DNA from: an uncultured Lachnospiraceae bacterium | Lineage (GTDB): Bacteria > Bacillota > Clostridia > Lachnospirales > Lachnospiraceae | DNA: 5,640 nt | Assembly (NCBI GenBank): GCA_947068385.1 | Contig: CAMTBF010000262.1 | Coordinates: 1-5,640 of the forward strand | Direction: 5' to 3' | Shown here: piece after piece, positions 1-5,640 of the stretch | Numbering within the stretch: position 1 is the stretch's first letter | How the letters are laid out: the number at the start of each line of letters is the position of its first letter | Notes under the pieces: generated by a model | What the model saw: the letters and a program-made list of their open reading frames with translations, nothing else | Told to the model about the DNA's origin: nothing | Databases searched by the model: none | Made by a program: the position numbers and the translations under genes

Positions 1-12
1 AATTTCGTACAA

Positions 13-267
13 TTAGTCATAGAACCTGCTCATCCTGTCGCAGATAACGGAATAACGTGTCTTAAAAATAGGGGCTGTATAACGCTCTCCTTTTTTCAAA
101 TACCATAATTCGGTCTCTGGCTCATTTAATCCATTCACAGTCTGCTGTTGTTCCCTGACCAGCAAGCAGACCGCCAGCCTGGCTACATCCTCTCCCATAT
201 CGAACTGTCCTTGAAGAATCTCCTGTAATTCCGATAGAGACCCATTTAAATGATAAACACGCTCCAT
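13..267 (-). CDS. Small hypothetical protein (84 aa)
   Basis: I do not recognise this protein. It begins MERVYHLNGSL and ends MSRFYD before a TAA stop. It is soluble-looking, with no signal peptide or membrane segment, and has a probably helical N-terminal half (SLSELQEILQGQFDMGEDVARLA) and a more mixed C-terminal half (ELWYLKKGERYTAPIFKTRYSV). I chose the ATG at 265-267 because the Shine-Dalgarno AAAGGGG (complement of 278-284) lies 10 nt upstream. The in-frame TTG at 271-273, six nt further upstream, would leave only 4 nt. A strong promoter at 309-338 sits just upstream, so the gene is probably transcribed on its own, although helicase read-through could also reach it. Its DNA is visibly more AT-rich than the helicase gene, which may mean a different origin. 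The reading frame, ribosome binding site and promoter together make it a credible gene; its function is unknown. Confidence 0.72.
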   Translation of the reverse strand: MERVYHLNGSLSELQEILQGQFDMGEDVARLAVCLLVREQQQTVNGLNEPETELWYLKKGERYTAPIFKTRYSVICDRMSRFYD

Positions 268-301
268 ATACAAATATCCCCTTTATATTACACCACATTA
301 G

Positions 302-314
302 TATAATCATTATA
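302..314. promoter_or_regulatory. 13-bp palindrome overlapping the -10 box
   Basis: TATAAT-C-ATTATA is a perfect inverted repeat with 6-bp arms. Its right arm (309-314) is the minus-strand -10 box of the small gene, and the left arm falls at about the expected transcription start. It could be a small operator, or simply a chance duplicate of a -10-like sequence in AT-rich DNA. No matching -35 is visible for a plus-strand promoter using the left arm. Confidence 0.25.
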
Positions 315-338
315 TAAGACATGCACTTTACTTGTCAA
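309..338 (-). promoter_or_regulatory. Sigma-A promoter of the small hypothetical gene
   Basis: On the minus strand a perfect -35 TTGACA (complement of 333-338) is followed after 18 bp by a perfect -10 TATAAT (complement of 309-314). Transcription would start near 302, giving a 5' leader of about 35 nt before the ATG at 267. The -35 box begins only 25 bp beyond the helicase stop codon, so the downstream gene does not need to rely on helicase read-through. The spacer is one base longer than the ideal 17. Confidence 0.8.
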
Positions 339-363
339 TCAAATTTTCCTGTTGCTCAGCCCC

Positions 364-3300
364 TCAGTGCCGCACCGAGAAGTAGTTCATCAAGATCTCC
401 TTGATATGGCTGTACCGCCTGGCGTAGGAATTCTCCACCCGGATTAGCTGCAGGTCGTGGGCGGCGCAGATTTCGTTCTTTTTCTGGTCTCTGTTCTTCA
501 CTACCTCGTCCCCGAAATGCTCCTTGCCGTCCAGCTCGATGGCCAGCACCGGGCGCTGCTCCTGGCCCTGCTTCTCATAGACCACGAAGTCGAAGCGGCC
601 GGCGTGGAACAGGTCGCTTTGATCCACGTCCTCCGCGAAGACCTGGGGGATGGGCACCTCCTTCTGTATGGTGAAGCGGTTCTGGGACAGCCAGATGTTC
701 TCCAGGGCGTGGTTTAAGTTCTCCAGAAAGGCCTCCTCCGTAGCCGTGCTAAAGGGCTTCACTCCCAGGGCCCTGGAATTCGCCGTCTTGCGGGTGACCC
801 GGGTCTCGCCGTTCTTCTTCACATACTCCACCAGCTCATAGAGGTCGTCCTCCGTGCCCTGTCTGTGGAGCCTGTTCAAATTCGCGGAGTCCGAGAGCAG
901 GATGAGGCGGTCCCTGGCCCGGGAGGTGGCCACGTTGATCAGCTCCTTATTGTTCTTCAGCCACTCGTATGTCCCCGCCTGGGTCTGGTCGGTGATGGCC
1001 GTGGAGAACAGCACCACGTCCTTCTCGTCCCCCTGAAAGGCGTGCACCGTGCCGCAGGCTACGTTGGAAAGGCCCTCCCGCTCCAGGGCCTCCTCGATGA
1101 GCTTCCTCTGGTTCACGAAGGGTGTTATGACCCCGATGCTCTGCTCTCTGTGGCGTTTGGCGTAGCCCACGATTTCCTCCACCTCCCCGGGGGCCGTATT
1201 GCGCAGGGCCTCTCCCCGGTTCTTCACGTCCACGTACACCAGCGGGCGCGGCTCTTTGCTCTCGGAGCAGATCTGGAGCTTTGCATTGTAATACTTCTGA
1301 TTGTTGAATTCGATGATCTTGCGGTTGCAGCGGTAGTGGTTGTGCAGCAGCACCTCGTCGCTGACCGCATCGCAGGCCAGGAAGGTCTTGTAGATGGAAT
1401 TCTTGCAGTAATCGTACTCCTGGGCCACATTGTACTTCTTGCGCAGCTTCTGGTTGGGCGCGTCCTCCAGGAGGATCACCGGGTTGAGCTGCTGGGGATC
1501 CCCCACCAGCATCAGGCTCTCCCCCCGCAGGATGGGCACCAAGGACACCGCCGTGTTGCACTGGCTGGCCTCGTCCATGATGACCATGTCGAACATGGGG
1601 CCCGGCTCCCCCAGCCTGTGGGCGGAGATGCAGGTGGTGATGATGATGGGGAAGATTTCCTGGAGCTTCTTCACATTTGCGGTCTCTGTCAGGTATTTGG
1701 AAAAAGCGGCAGTCTGCTCCTTTTCGTCCGTTTCAAATAAGATTTCACGTAATTTCGCATGCTTTTTATCATCCAGTCTCTTGATGTACCGGGCGGAGGT
1801 GTAATAGAGGTATTTTCGCAGCTCCTCCAGGTCGTCGTCCAGCAGGGCAAGGGCGTCCTGATCCGTGATCTCCCCCATCTGTCCGATCCGGTTCTGGACC
1901 TGCTGGAGCTGCCTGCCCTGGAGATCCGCCTGGAAGGGCAGCATCTCCATGGACATCTGCGTCCGGCTCTGGTATTCCAGCAGGCGGCTTAAGGTCTCGC
2001 TGCGCTCCTTTAGGTCCAGCACTTCCTCGTATCTGCGCAACAGGTTGGACAGGTTCTTCGCCCGGCTGGCCCTGTCGTCCTTCCTCCGGTCCAGGGTGCC
2101 CTCGAATACCGTGATGCCCTGGGCCTGCTCATGGAGGTTCCGGATGTAGCCTATGGCCTCCCGGACCTTGTCCACGTTTCCCAGCCGCAGGACAGGGAAC
2201 GGAATCCGCTTCCCCTGATACTCCATGGATGCCAGCTTCTCGAACACTGTATGGATAGGGTGGTTGTTATAGGAAGCAAAAAGTACCGTCTTTTCGTTGA
2301 AAAAGGCGGTGACGATGGTGTTGAGGATGGTATTGGTCTTCCCTGTGCCGGGCGGGCCCTGGATATAGGCCACCGGGTACTTCATGGCATTGTGGATGGC
2401 CAGTAGCTGATCCAGATTGGTCTGGCGGCTGATCAGGGCCAGGGGATAGTTCTTCCGGCGCAGGGGCCTGTCCAGCAGGTCTCCGAAAAAGGCTTTCAGG
2501 GGCACCGTGGCCCTGTCCTGGTTGTACATCTTGATGATGGCCTGGTATTCCGTGTGGAGGTCCAGGGCGATGTCCATGCCTAAGCCGATGATATAGGGCA
2601 TGTCGTCCACTCCCGTCACCCGACTACTGTGGCGCATGACGCAGTCCTTGATTTTTTCCTGGTTCCTTTCGAAATCCTTCAGAAGCTCGTATTCGTCCCC
2701 GTCCAGGTATCTGCGGATGCTCTCCTTTACCTCGCCGTAGCTGTACTCGGTGCAGATGGTGATGTCCTCCTCGGGCCGCAGGAGGTGGCTCTTCACGTCC
2801 AGCTGGAGCTTGCGGCAGGCCAGCACATAGAGGCCTCTGGCGGTGTGGATGCTGAGCACGTTCATGGCAAGCTGCTGGATGGAGAGCCTGGTGGATTTTT
2901 CCTTTTCTTTTTCCGTACTCCTCTGGAAATTCCGGACGATGGTGGCAAACTGCTCCTTGTCCAGGGGATACCCCTCCCCCTGGAAGCTCTCCCTGTCCAG
3001 GTAACGCACGAGAGCGAAATCCGAACGGTAGGGCACTGTGTCCATGCGGTTGCACATCTCCAGGTAGTTCAGGATCTTCAGGTTGGGGGAGTTGTCGAAG
3101 AGGGATCTGTATCTGTGGGGATTCAGGTAGATGTCCTCCACCAGCTCCTTATTGACAGGCTGGTAAGACCCCTCCACGATCTGAGAGGTCAGGATGGAAT
3201 CGATATAGATGGCATCGTAGCTTTCCGTTGTATATCGGCCAAGGTGCAGGCCGTCCACGGCCAGGGTGCGCTTCTCCGGATTCAGGCTGCGGATGCCGAT

Positions 3301-3399
3301 CCAGTATTTGGTGACCTGAACTTCCCTGTTCCTGTACTCGATCTGCAGCCATTTTCCCTCGTGGATGGCCCTGAAAATGTCACGGCAGATATTGTTCAT
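364..3399 (-). CDS. SF1 (UPF1/DNA2-like) helicase with N-terminal WYL-like and C-terminal PD-(D/E)XK nuclease-like domains
   Basis: This 1011-aa protein is probably an ATP-driven nucleic-acid translocase with an attached nuclease. Residues about 15-78 (KWLQIEY, KYWIGI, TLAVDGL, IYIDSI) resemble a WYL/SH3-like beta barrel. The helicase core is complete: Walker A GPPGTGKT 348-355, motif Ia around 371-389, Walker B MVIMDEASQ 605-613, motif III GDPQQLNP 633-640, motif IV NHYRCN 687-692, motif V GTVHAFQGDEKD 783-794 and motif VI NVATSRARDR 822-831. A charged, largely helical insert at about 430-580 lies where UPF1-like helicases carry the 1B/stalk region. The C-terminus has FDFVV (D937) and AIELDGKEH (E955, D957, K959), then RDQKKNEI and LQLIRVE, a DUF2726/Vsr-like PD-(D/E)XK pattern. 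I chose the ATG at 3397-3399 because AGGAG lies 7 nt upstream and the conserved part begins there. An in-frame ATG at 3498 would add 33 low-complexity basic residues, and its GAGG is only 4 nt away. COG1112-type helicases with nucleases occur in phage-defence loci; that role is only inferred. Confidence 0.93.
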   Translation of the reverse strand: MNNICRDIFRAIHEGKWLQIEYRNREVQVTKYWIGIRSLNPEKRTLAVDGLHLGRYTTESYDAIYIDSILTSQIVEGSYQPVNKELVEDIYLNPHRYRSLFDNSPNLKILNYLEMCNRMDTVPYRSDFALVRYLDRESFQGEGYPLDKEQFATIVRNFQRSTEKEKEKSTRLSIQQLAMNVLSIHTARGLYVLACRKLQLDVKSHLLRPEEDITICTEYSYGEVKESIRRYLDGDEYELLKDFERNQEKIKDCVMRHSSRVTGVDDMPYIIGLGMDIALDLHTEYQAIIKMYNQDRATVPLKAFFGDLLDRPLRRKNYPLALISRQTNLDQLLAIHNAMKYPVAYIQGPPGTGKTNTILNTIVTAFFNEKTVLFASYNNHPIHTVFEKLASMEYQGKRIPFPVLRLGNVDKVREAIGYIRNLHEQAQGITVFEGTLDRRKDDRASRAKNLSNLLRRYEEVLDLKERSETLSRLLEYQSRTQMSMEMLPFQADLQGRQLQQVQNRIGQMGEITDQDALALLDDDLEELRKYLYYTSARYIKRLDDKKHAKLREILFETDEKEQTAAFSKYLTETANVKKLQEIFPIIITTCISAHRLGEPGPMFDMVIMDEASQCNTAVSLVPILRGESLMLVGDPQQLNPVILLEDAPNQKLRKKYNVAQEYDYCKNSIYKTFLACDAVSDEVLLHNHYRCNRKIIEFNNQKYYNAKLQICSESKEPRPLVYVDVKNRGEALRNTAPGEVEEIVGYAKRHREQSIGVITPFVNQRKLIEEALEREGLSNVACGTVHAFQGDEKDVVLFSTAITDQTQAGTYEWLKNNKELINVATSRARDRLILLSDSANLNRLHRQGTEDDLYELVEYVKKNGETRVTRKTANSRALGVKPFSTATEEAFLENLNHALENIWLSQNRFTIQKEVPIPQVFAEDVDQSDLFHAGRFDFVVYEKQGQEQRPVLAIELDGKEHFGDEVVKNRDQKKNEICAAHDLQLIRVENSYARRYSHIKEILMNYFSVRH

Positions 3400-3436
3400 C
3401 GGAATGCTCCTCTTTCTTGGGATGCTCCTCTTCCAT
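3380..3436 (-). CDS. Possible 18-codon upstream ORF overlapping the helicase start
   Basis: An ATG at 3434-3436 has AGGAG exactly 7 nt upstream, the same sequence and spacing as the helicase start. It opens an 18-residue frame (MEEEHPKKEEHSDEQYLP) that ends at TGA 3380-3382, 17 nt inside the helicase gene and out of its frame. The peptide is very acidic/basic and partly encoded by the tandem repeat, so it is unlikely to work as a protein. If translated, it could couple to or compete with helicase initiation. It may equally be a by-product of the repeat duplication. Confidence 0.25.
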   Translation of the reverse strand: MEEEHPKKEEHSDEQYLP

Positions 3437-3455
3437 AGGAATGCTCCTCTTCCTT
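3401..3455 (-). repeat. Three tandem 18/19-bp copies of the helicase ribosome binding site
   Basis: Three near-identical units lie at 3401-3418, 3419-3436 and 3438-3455. Read on the minus strand each contains AAGAGGAGCAT(T/C)CC, with an AGGAG at 3407-3411, 3425-3429 and 3444-3448. Spacing is 18 bp between the first two units and 19 bp between the second and third. The proximal copy supplies the Shine-Dalgarno of the helicase. The distal copy is followed by an ATG at the same 7-nt distance, while the middle copy has AGA there. The units differ from one another by only one to three bases, suggesting recent duplication. Confidence 0.88.
3407..3411 (-). promoter_or_regulatory. Ribosome binding site deciding the helicase start
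   Basis: The minus strand reads AAAGAGGAG, then seven bases, then ATG at 3397-3399. This strong, well-spaced site favours the 1011-aa start over the 33-codon upstream extension to 3498. It is the proximal of three repeated copies. Confidence 0.8.
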
Positions 3456-3524
3456 GCGTTCCCCTGCACCTCTTTATACATGTTTTTCGGCCCGGCATAT
3501 CACCTCTGGTTTTCGTTCCCTTTC

Positions 3525-3544
3525 AGAGCGCCGGAGGGCGCTCT
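3525..3544 (-). other. GC-rich 8-bp hairpin between the EGR gene and the helicase gene
   Basis: AGAGCGCC (3525-3532) and GGCGCTCT (3537-3544) form a perfect 8-bp stem with a 4-nt loop, beginning 6 nt past the EGR-gene stop on the minus strand. On that strand it is followed by GAAAGGGAAC, not a run of T, so it does not look like an efficient intrinsic terminator. It could protect the 3' end of the upstream message, attenuate weakly, or shape the helicase leader. Confidence 0.55.
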
Positions 3545-3550
3545 CTTCGC

Positions 3551-3796
3551 TTACAGCTTAGCGGCGTATTTGGCGCGGTCGTCCACGGGGAGCTTCAATG
3601 CGTCCATGGCCTGCTCGGCTGTCCATTTCATGCTGTCCATCAGGTTCTGGATGGATGCCAGGATGGCGTTTTCTCTGCCCTCAACCCTGCCCTCGACTCT
3701 GCCTTCTGCCCTGCCCTCTGCCATTCCAGATTCTCTGCCCTTGTTTCTCTCTTCCTCAATCTCTTCCTTCATCAGCTTCCTCAGCGCATCACACAT
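3551..3796 (-). CDS. Small EGR-repeat protein, like the C-terminal tail of Rpn/PD-(D/E)XK 'transposase' family proteins
   Basis: The 81-aa product starts MCDALRKLMKEEIEEE, continues with four tandem (A/V)EGR tetrads at residues 26-41, and ends with SMKWTAEQAMDALKLP and KYAAKL. This layout (MCDAL helix, EGR-repeat helix, short helical tail) resembles the C-terminal region of Rpn-family recombination-promoting nuclease/putative transposase proteins of gut Clostridia, from family memory. No nuclease domain precedes it: the divergent regulator gene starts 144 bp away. It has its own Shine-Dalgarno GGGAGGG (complement of 3805-3811, with GGAGG 9 nt from the ATG) and a good promoter, so it appears to be an intact stand-alone gene rather than a fresh truncation. 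The charged central part would form one long helix or coiled coil, perhaps for oligomerisation. The helicase follows 151 bp downstream in the same direction, possibly on the same transcript. Function is unknown. Confidence 0.82.
   Translation of the reverse strand: MCDALRKLMKEEIEEERNKGRESGMAEGRAEGRVEGRVEGRENAILASIQNLMDSMKWTAEQAMDALKLPVDDRAKYAAKL
3674..3721 (-). repeat. Four 12-bp tandem repeats encoding (A/V)EGR
   Basis: Four consecutive 12-bp units encode AEGR, AEGR, VEGR and VEGR (residues 26-41 of the EGR protein). The units are similar at DNA level, so copy number could change by slippage in steps of four residues without breaking the frame. Confidence 0.75.
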
Positions 3797-3823
3797 GGCA
3801 AAATCCCTCCCATCTATACCTCC

Positions 3824-3853
3824 ATTCTATCATCCGCCCCCTGGAAATGGCAA
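3824..3853 (-). promoter_or_regulatory. Promoter of the EGR-protein gene (and perhaps the helicase)
   Basis: The minus strand carries TTGCCA (complement of 3848-3853), an 18-bp spacer and TAGAAT (complement of 3824-3829), each one base from consensus. Transcription would begin near 3817, about 20 nt before the ATG. No convincing promoter is visible between this gene and the helicase, so this site may serve both. Confidence 0.6.
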
Positions 3854-3862
3854 GTGCTTCGG

Positions 3863-3891
3863 TTGCTTTTTTCTGCCGATTTGTTTATAAT
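3863..3891 (+). promoter_or_regulatory. Promoter of the two-component operon
   Basis: TTGCTT (3863-3868) is followed after exactly 17 bp by a perfect TATAAT (3886-3891). Transcription would start near 3898, leaving a leader of about 43 nt before the ATG at 3941. The -35 box lies only 9 bp from the -35 of the divergent minus-strand promoter, so one bound regulator could affect both directions. Confidence 0.72.
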
Positions 3892-3940
3892 GAAGAAAAG
3901 AGATTATAAAAACAGCCCGTTTTCAGATAAGAGGTAGGAC

Positions 3941-5170
3941 ATGTATCAGGTCATCATAGCGGAAGACGAGTTTTTCGTGCGTCTGGGAATCAAGAACAGC
4001 GTCTCCTGGGAAAAATACAATATGCAGGTGGTCTGCGATGCCAGCAATGGCGCGGAGGCTCTCCGGGCCATACGGCAAAGCTGCCCTGATGTCCTGATCA
4101 CCGACCTTCTGATGCCGGGCATGGGCGGCCAGCAGCTGATTGAATCCGTCCGGGACGCGGGCCTGGAGCCGTACATCATCGTCATCACCTGCCTGGAGGA
4201 GTTCAAGACCCTCCAGAAGATGATGTCCCTGGGGGTACGGGACTACCTGCTGAAGGCCACCATGACCGAGGCCGAGATACAGGCCAGCCTTCAGAAGGCT
4301 AAGGAGACGCTGGACAAGCAGGCGCGTCTGGCTCCCGCCTCCCCGCCGCCCTCCCACAGCGAGTCCTTCGCCAGGCTCATGAAGGCCTATCTGGAGGATC
4401 CCTCCCTGTGCAGGCAGACCCAAGGCGCGCTGGAGGGCCTGAACCTTTCCGTCTCCAGCACCCTCCCCATAGTCCTGGGCACGATCGCGGAGGTCTACAA
4501 AGCCGACAGCCCCGCCTCCGGCGGCCTCTCTGAGCACATCTGCCAGAACCTGGTGGACCTGGCAGGTCATCAGCATACGCCGGGCTTTTGCTGTCTGCCC
4601 CTTAAGCTGGACGAGCGCAGGTTCTTCCTGTTCTTCTTTCCCGAGGGTTCCCGTGCCGGGGCCGTCCCTGACCTCCACGTCCTGCTGGAAAGGCTGCGGG
4701 GGGAGCTCCAGGACTACCTGAACATCCGGCTCTCCCTGCTGGTGGACAAGGCGGAGGACTTTGCCAGGCTTCCCGCCTGCTGTCGCCAGCTTCTGTCAGT
4801 CCAGAAACGCCAGAATCCGAAAGATGTGCAAGAGATAACCTTCCTGCCTGATTATCGTCCCGAAATCAGGGCCGCTCTGGAAATCATTCGGCAGAACCTG
4901 TCCGACCCCAATCTTTCCCTGCGGTTCGTGGCGGAGAAAGTGGGCTTGAGCGAGGCATACTTCTCCTCCCTTTTCCATGCGGAAATCCGGATTCCCTTTC
5001 GCAAGTATTTGACCAATGTACGGATTGAGGAGGCGAAATACCTTCTGGAGCAGGGCGAATGCAAAATCTGGGACATCGCCTGCAGAACAGGTTTTTCCGA
5101 TGAGAGTTATTTTTCCAAGGTGTTCAAAAAAGCGACAGATGTGTCGCCAAAAGATTGGAGGAAGCTATGA
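3941..5170 (+). CDS. YesN-type response regulator (receiver plus AraC DNA-binding domain)
   Basis: This 409-aa protein is a cytoplasmic transcription regulator switched by phosphorylation. The receiver (residues 1 to about 120) shows the acidic pair E8/D9, the phospho-acceptor D55 in LITDLLMPGMGG, the switch T83 and the invariant K105 in YLLKA. A linker of about 180 residues, typical of YesN proteins in length, follows a proline-rich hinge (APASPPPSH). The C-terminal AraC domain (about 308-409) has two helix-turn-helices: LSLRFVAEKVGLSEAYFSSLF, from 325, and KIWDIACRTGFSDESYFSKVF, from 375. The ATG is preceded by AAGAGG with a 6-nt gap (3929-3934). The stop overlaps the kinase start as ATGA, so the two are translationally coupled. 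By family, the partner is that kinase, and targets are often sugar ABC-transporter or glycoside-hydrolase genes; the actual target is not visible here. Confidence 0.95.
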   Translation: MYQVIIAEDEFFVRLGIKNSVSWEKYNMQVVCDASNGAEALRAIRQSCPDVLITDLLMPGMGGQQLIESVRDAGLEPYIIVITCLEEFKTLQKMMSLGVRDYLLKATMTEAEIQASLQKAKETLDKQARLAPASPPPSHSESFARLMKAYLEDPSLCRQTQGALEGLNLSVSSTLPIVLGTIAEVYKADSPASGGLSEHICQNLVDLAGHQHTPGFCCLPLKLDERRFFLFFFPEGSRAGAVPDLHVLLERLRGELQDYLNIRLSLLVDKAEDFARLPACCRQLLSVQKRQNPKDVQEITFLPDYRPEIRAALEIIRQNLSDPNLSLRFVAEKVGLSEAYFSSLFHAEIRIPFRKYLTNVRIEEAKYLLEQGECKIWDIACRTGFSDESYFSKVFKKATDVSPKDWRKL

Positions 5171-5640
5171 AGTCTGCCAGACATGCCGGGACTACCCCCC
5201 CAAAGAGCCTGCATCGGTCTTTTACCGTCTCCATCCTCTGGATTCATCTCTCAGTGCTGATGATGGCGCTGCTGGTAGGCTTCTTTGTGCTCTTGGGAAT
5301 CTCCCGGAGCCAGACCATCAAGGAGGAAGAAGACAATCTGGCCTATATGGCTTATCAAATGGACACCCTGATAGGCAGCCTGTCGGATATCCGTCTTCAG
5401 TTCATCCAAAACAAGGACATACGCAACTACCTCTCCACTGACCGCTCCATAGACGTTGGCGACATCCTTCTACAGCGATCCGTCATGGAACAGCTTTCCA
5501 TCACCATAAATTCCTGCAATTACATCAGTTCCATCACGATTTTCAGAGAACAGGGCCCGGCGCTATGCGTCAGCAGGACCAGACAGATACAGGGAACTAC
5601 GGATGTGGCTTTTACAGTGCTGGATGTACTGGGGTATCTT
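5167..5640 (+). CDS. YesM-type sensor histidine kinase, N-terminal part (cut by window end)
   Basis: The frame opens at ATG 5167-5169, which overlaps the regulator's TGA, and stays open to the last base (158 codons). GGAGG at 5157-5161 lies 5 nt upstream of the ATG. After a short basic N-terminus (MKSARHAG, KSLHRSF) there is one hydrophobic span at about residues 19-45 (FTVSILWIHLSVLMM, then ALLVGFFVLLGI), which should be the first membrane helix. The rest (SRSQTIKEEEDNLAYMAYQM onward) looks like the start of an extracytoplasmic Cache-like sensor domain. The layout and position next to a YesN regulator match YesM kinases of roughly 550-600 aa, with a second membrane helix, HAMP, His_kinase and HATPase_c still to come beyond the edge. 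None of the catalytic motifs are in view, so the kinase call rests on context and N-terminal layout. Confidence 0.85.
   Translation, partial: MKSARHAGTTPPKSLHRSFTVSILWIHLSVLMMALLVGFFVLLGISRSQTIKEEEDNLAYMAYQMDTLIGSLSDIRLQFIQNKDIRNYLSTDRSIDVGDILLQRSVMEQLSITINSCNYISSITIFREQGPALCVSRTRQIQGTTDVAFTVLDVLGYL

Noticed and set aside
865..1740. Long open frame on the plus strand (291 codons) opposite the helicase
   Set aside because: It is antisense to the conserved helicase motifs, has biased Val/Leu/His/Gln-rich composition typical of a shadow frame in GC-rich DNA, and resembles no known family.
2629..3438. Plus-strand open frame of 269 codons opposite the helicase N-terminal half
   Set aside because: Antisense shadow with composition dictated by the complementary helicase codons; no recognisable domain.
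3401..3455. CRISPR array or phage attachment site
   Set aside because: The units are directly adjacent with no unique spacers, and no integrase, tRNA gene or cas gene is present.
3400..3498. 33-residue N-terminal extension of the helicase from ATG 3498
   Set aside because: The added residues are basic, low-complexity and partly made by the tandem repeat. GAGG lies only 4 nt from that ATG, whereas ATG 3399 has AGGAG at 7 nt.
3525..3544. Classical intrinsic terminator
   Set aside because: The stem is perfect, but neither strand shows a T-run immediately after it.
3365..3937. Overlapping plus-strand frames (190, 157 and 103 codons) across the EGR gene and divergent promoters
   Set aside because: They run antisense through the EGR repeats and through the promoter region, with Cys/Pro/Ser-rich low-complexity translations. 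The minus-strand gene has the promoter, ribosome binding site and family resemblance.
3923..4678. Minus-strand open frame of 251 codons opposite the response regulator
   Set aside because: The plus strand encodes a full receiver with D55, T83 and K105, so this is a shadow frame.
5016..5441. Plus-strand 141-codon frame overlapping the end of the regulator and the kinase start
   Set aside because: It is out of frame with both the AraC domain and the membrane helix of the kinase, and has no ribosome binding site suited to its ATG.

Overview
The window looks like chromosomal DNA of a Gram-positive, low-to-mid GC Firmicute, most likely a gut Clostridia/Lachnospiraceae species. The pointers are strong AGGAG/GGAGG ribosome binding sites, near-consensus sigma-A promoters, a YesN/YesM-type two-component pair, and a small 'EGR-repeat' protein with the MKWTAEQAMxALK tail often seen in that family. 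The family assignment is inference from style and recognised proteins; no marker gene or RNA gene is present.

Layout. The left two thirds (1-3796) is read on the minus strand and the right third (3941-5640) on the plus strand, diverging from a compact 144-bp region with back-to-back promoters. The minus strand, in transcription order, has (i) an 81-aa EGR-repeat protein (3551-3796), (ii) a 1011-aa superfamily 1 helicase (364-3399) with a WYL/SH3-like N-terminal region and a C-terminal PD-(D/E)XK nuclease-like domain, and (iii) an 84-aa unrecognised protein (13-267) with its own near-perfect promoter. No strong intrinsic terminator separates them. The only hairpin between (i) and (ii) lacks a U-tract, so the helicase may be co-transcribed with the EGR gene.

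The plus strand has a complete YesN-type response regulator (receiver, linker, AraC DNA-binding domain). It overlaps by ATGA the start of a YesM-type membrane histidine kinase that runs off the window end. Such pairs usually control carbohydrate uptake or utilisation genes, which probably lie beyond the right edge.

The most interesting part is the helicase. It is a single polypeptide joining a possible ligand-sensing WYL-like domain, a complete UPF1/DNA2-like motor and a nuclease-like domain. That architecture is compatible with nucleic-acid processing or phage defence, but function is not shown here. Its translation start lies beside three near-identical copies of its own ribosome-binding-site segment, one of which opens an 18-codon ORF overlapping the helicase start out of frame. 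This is an unusual arrangement that could tune or vary expression.
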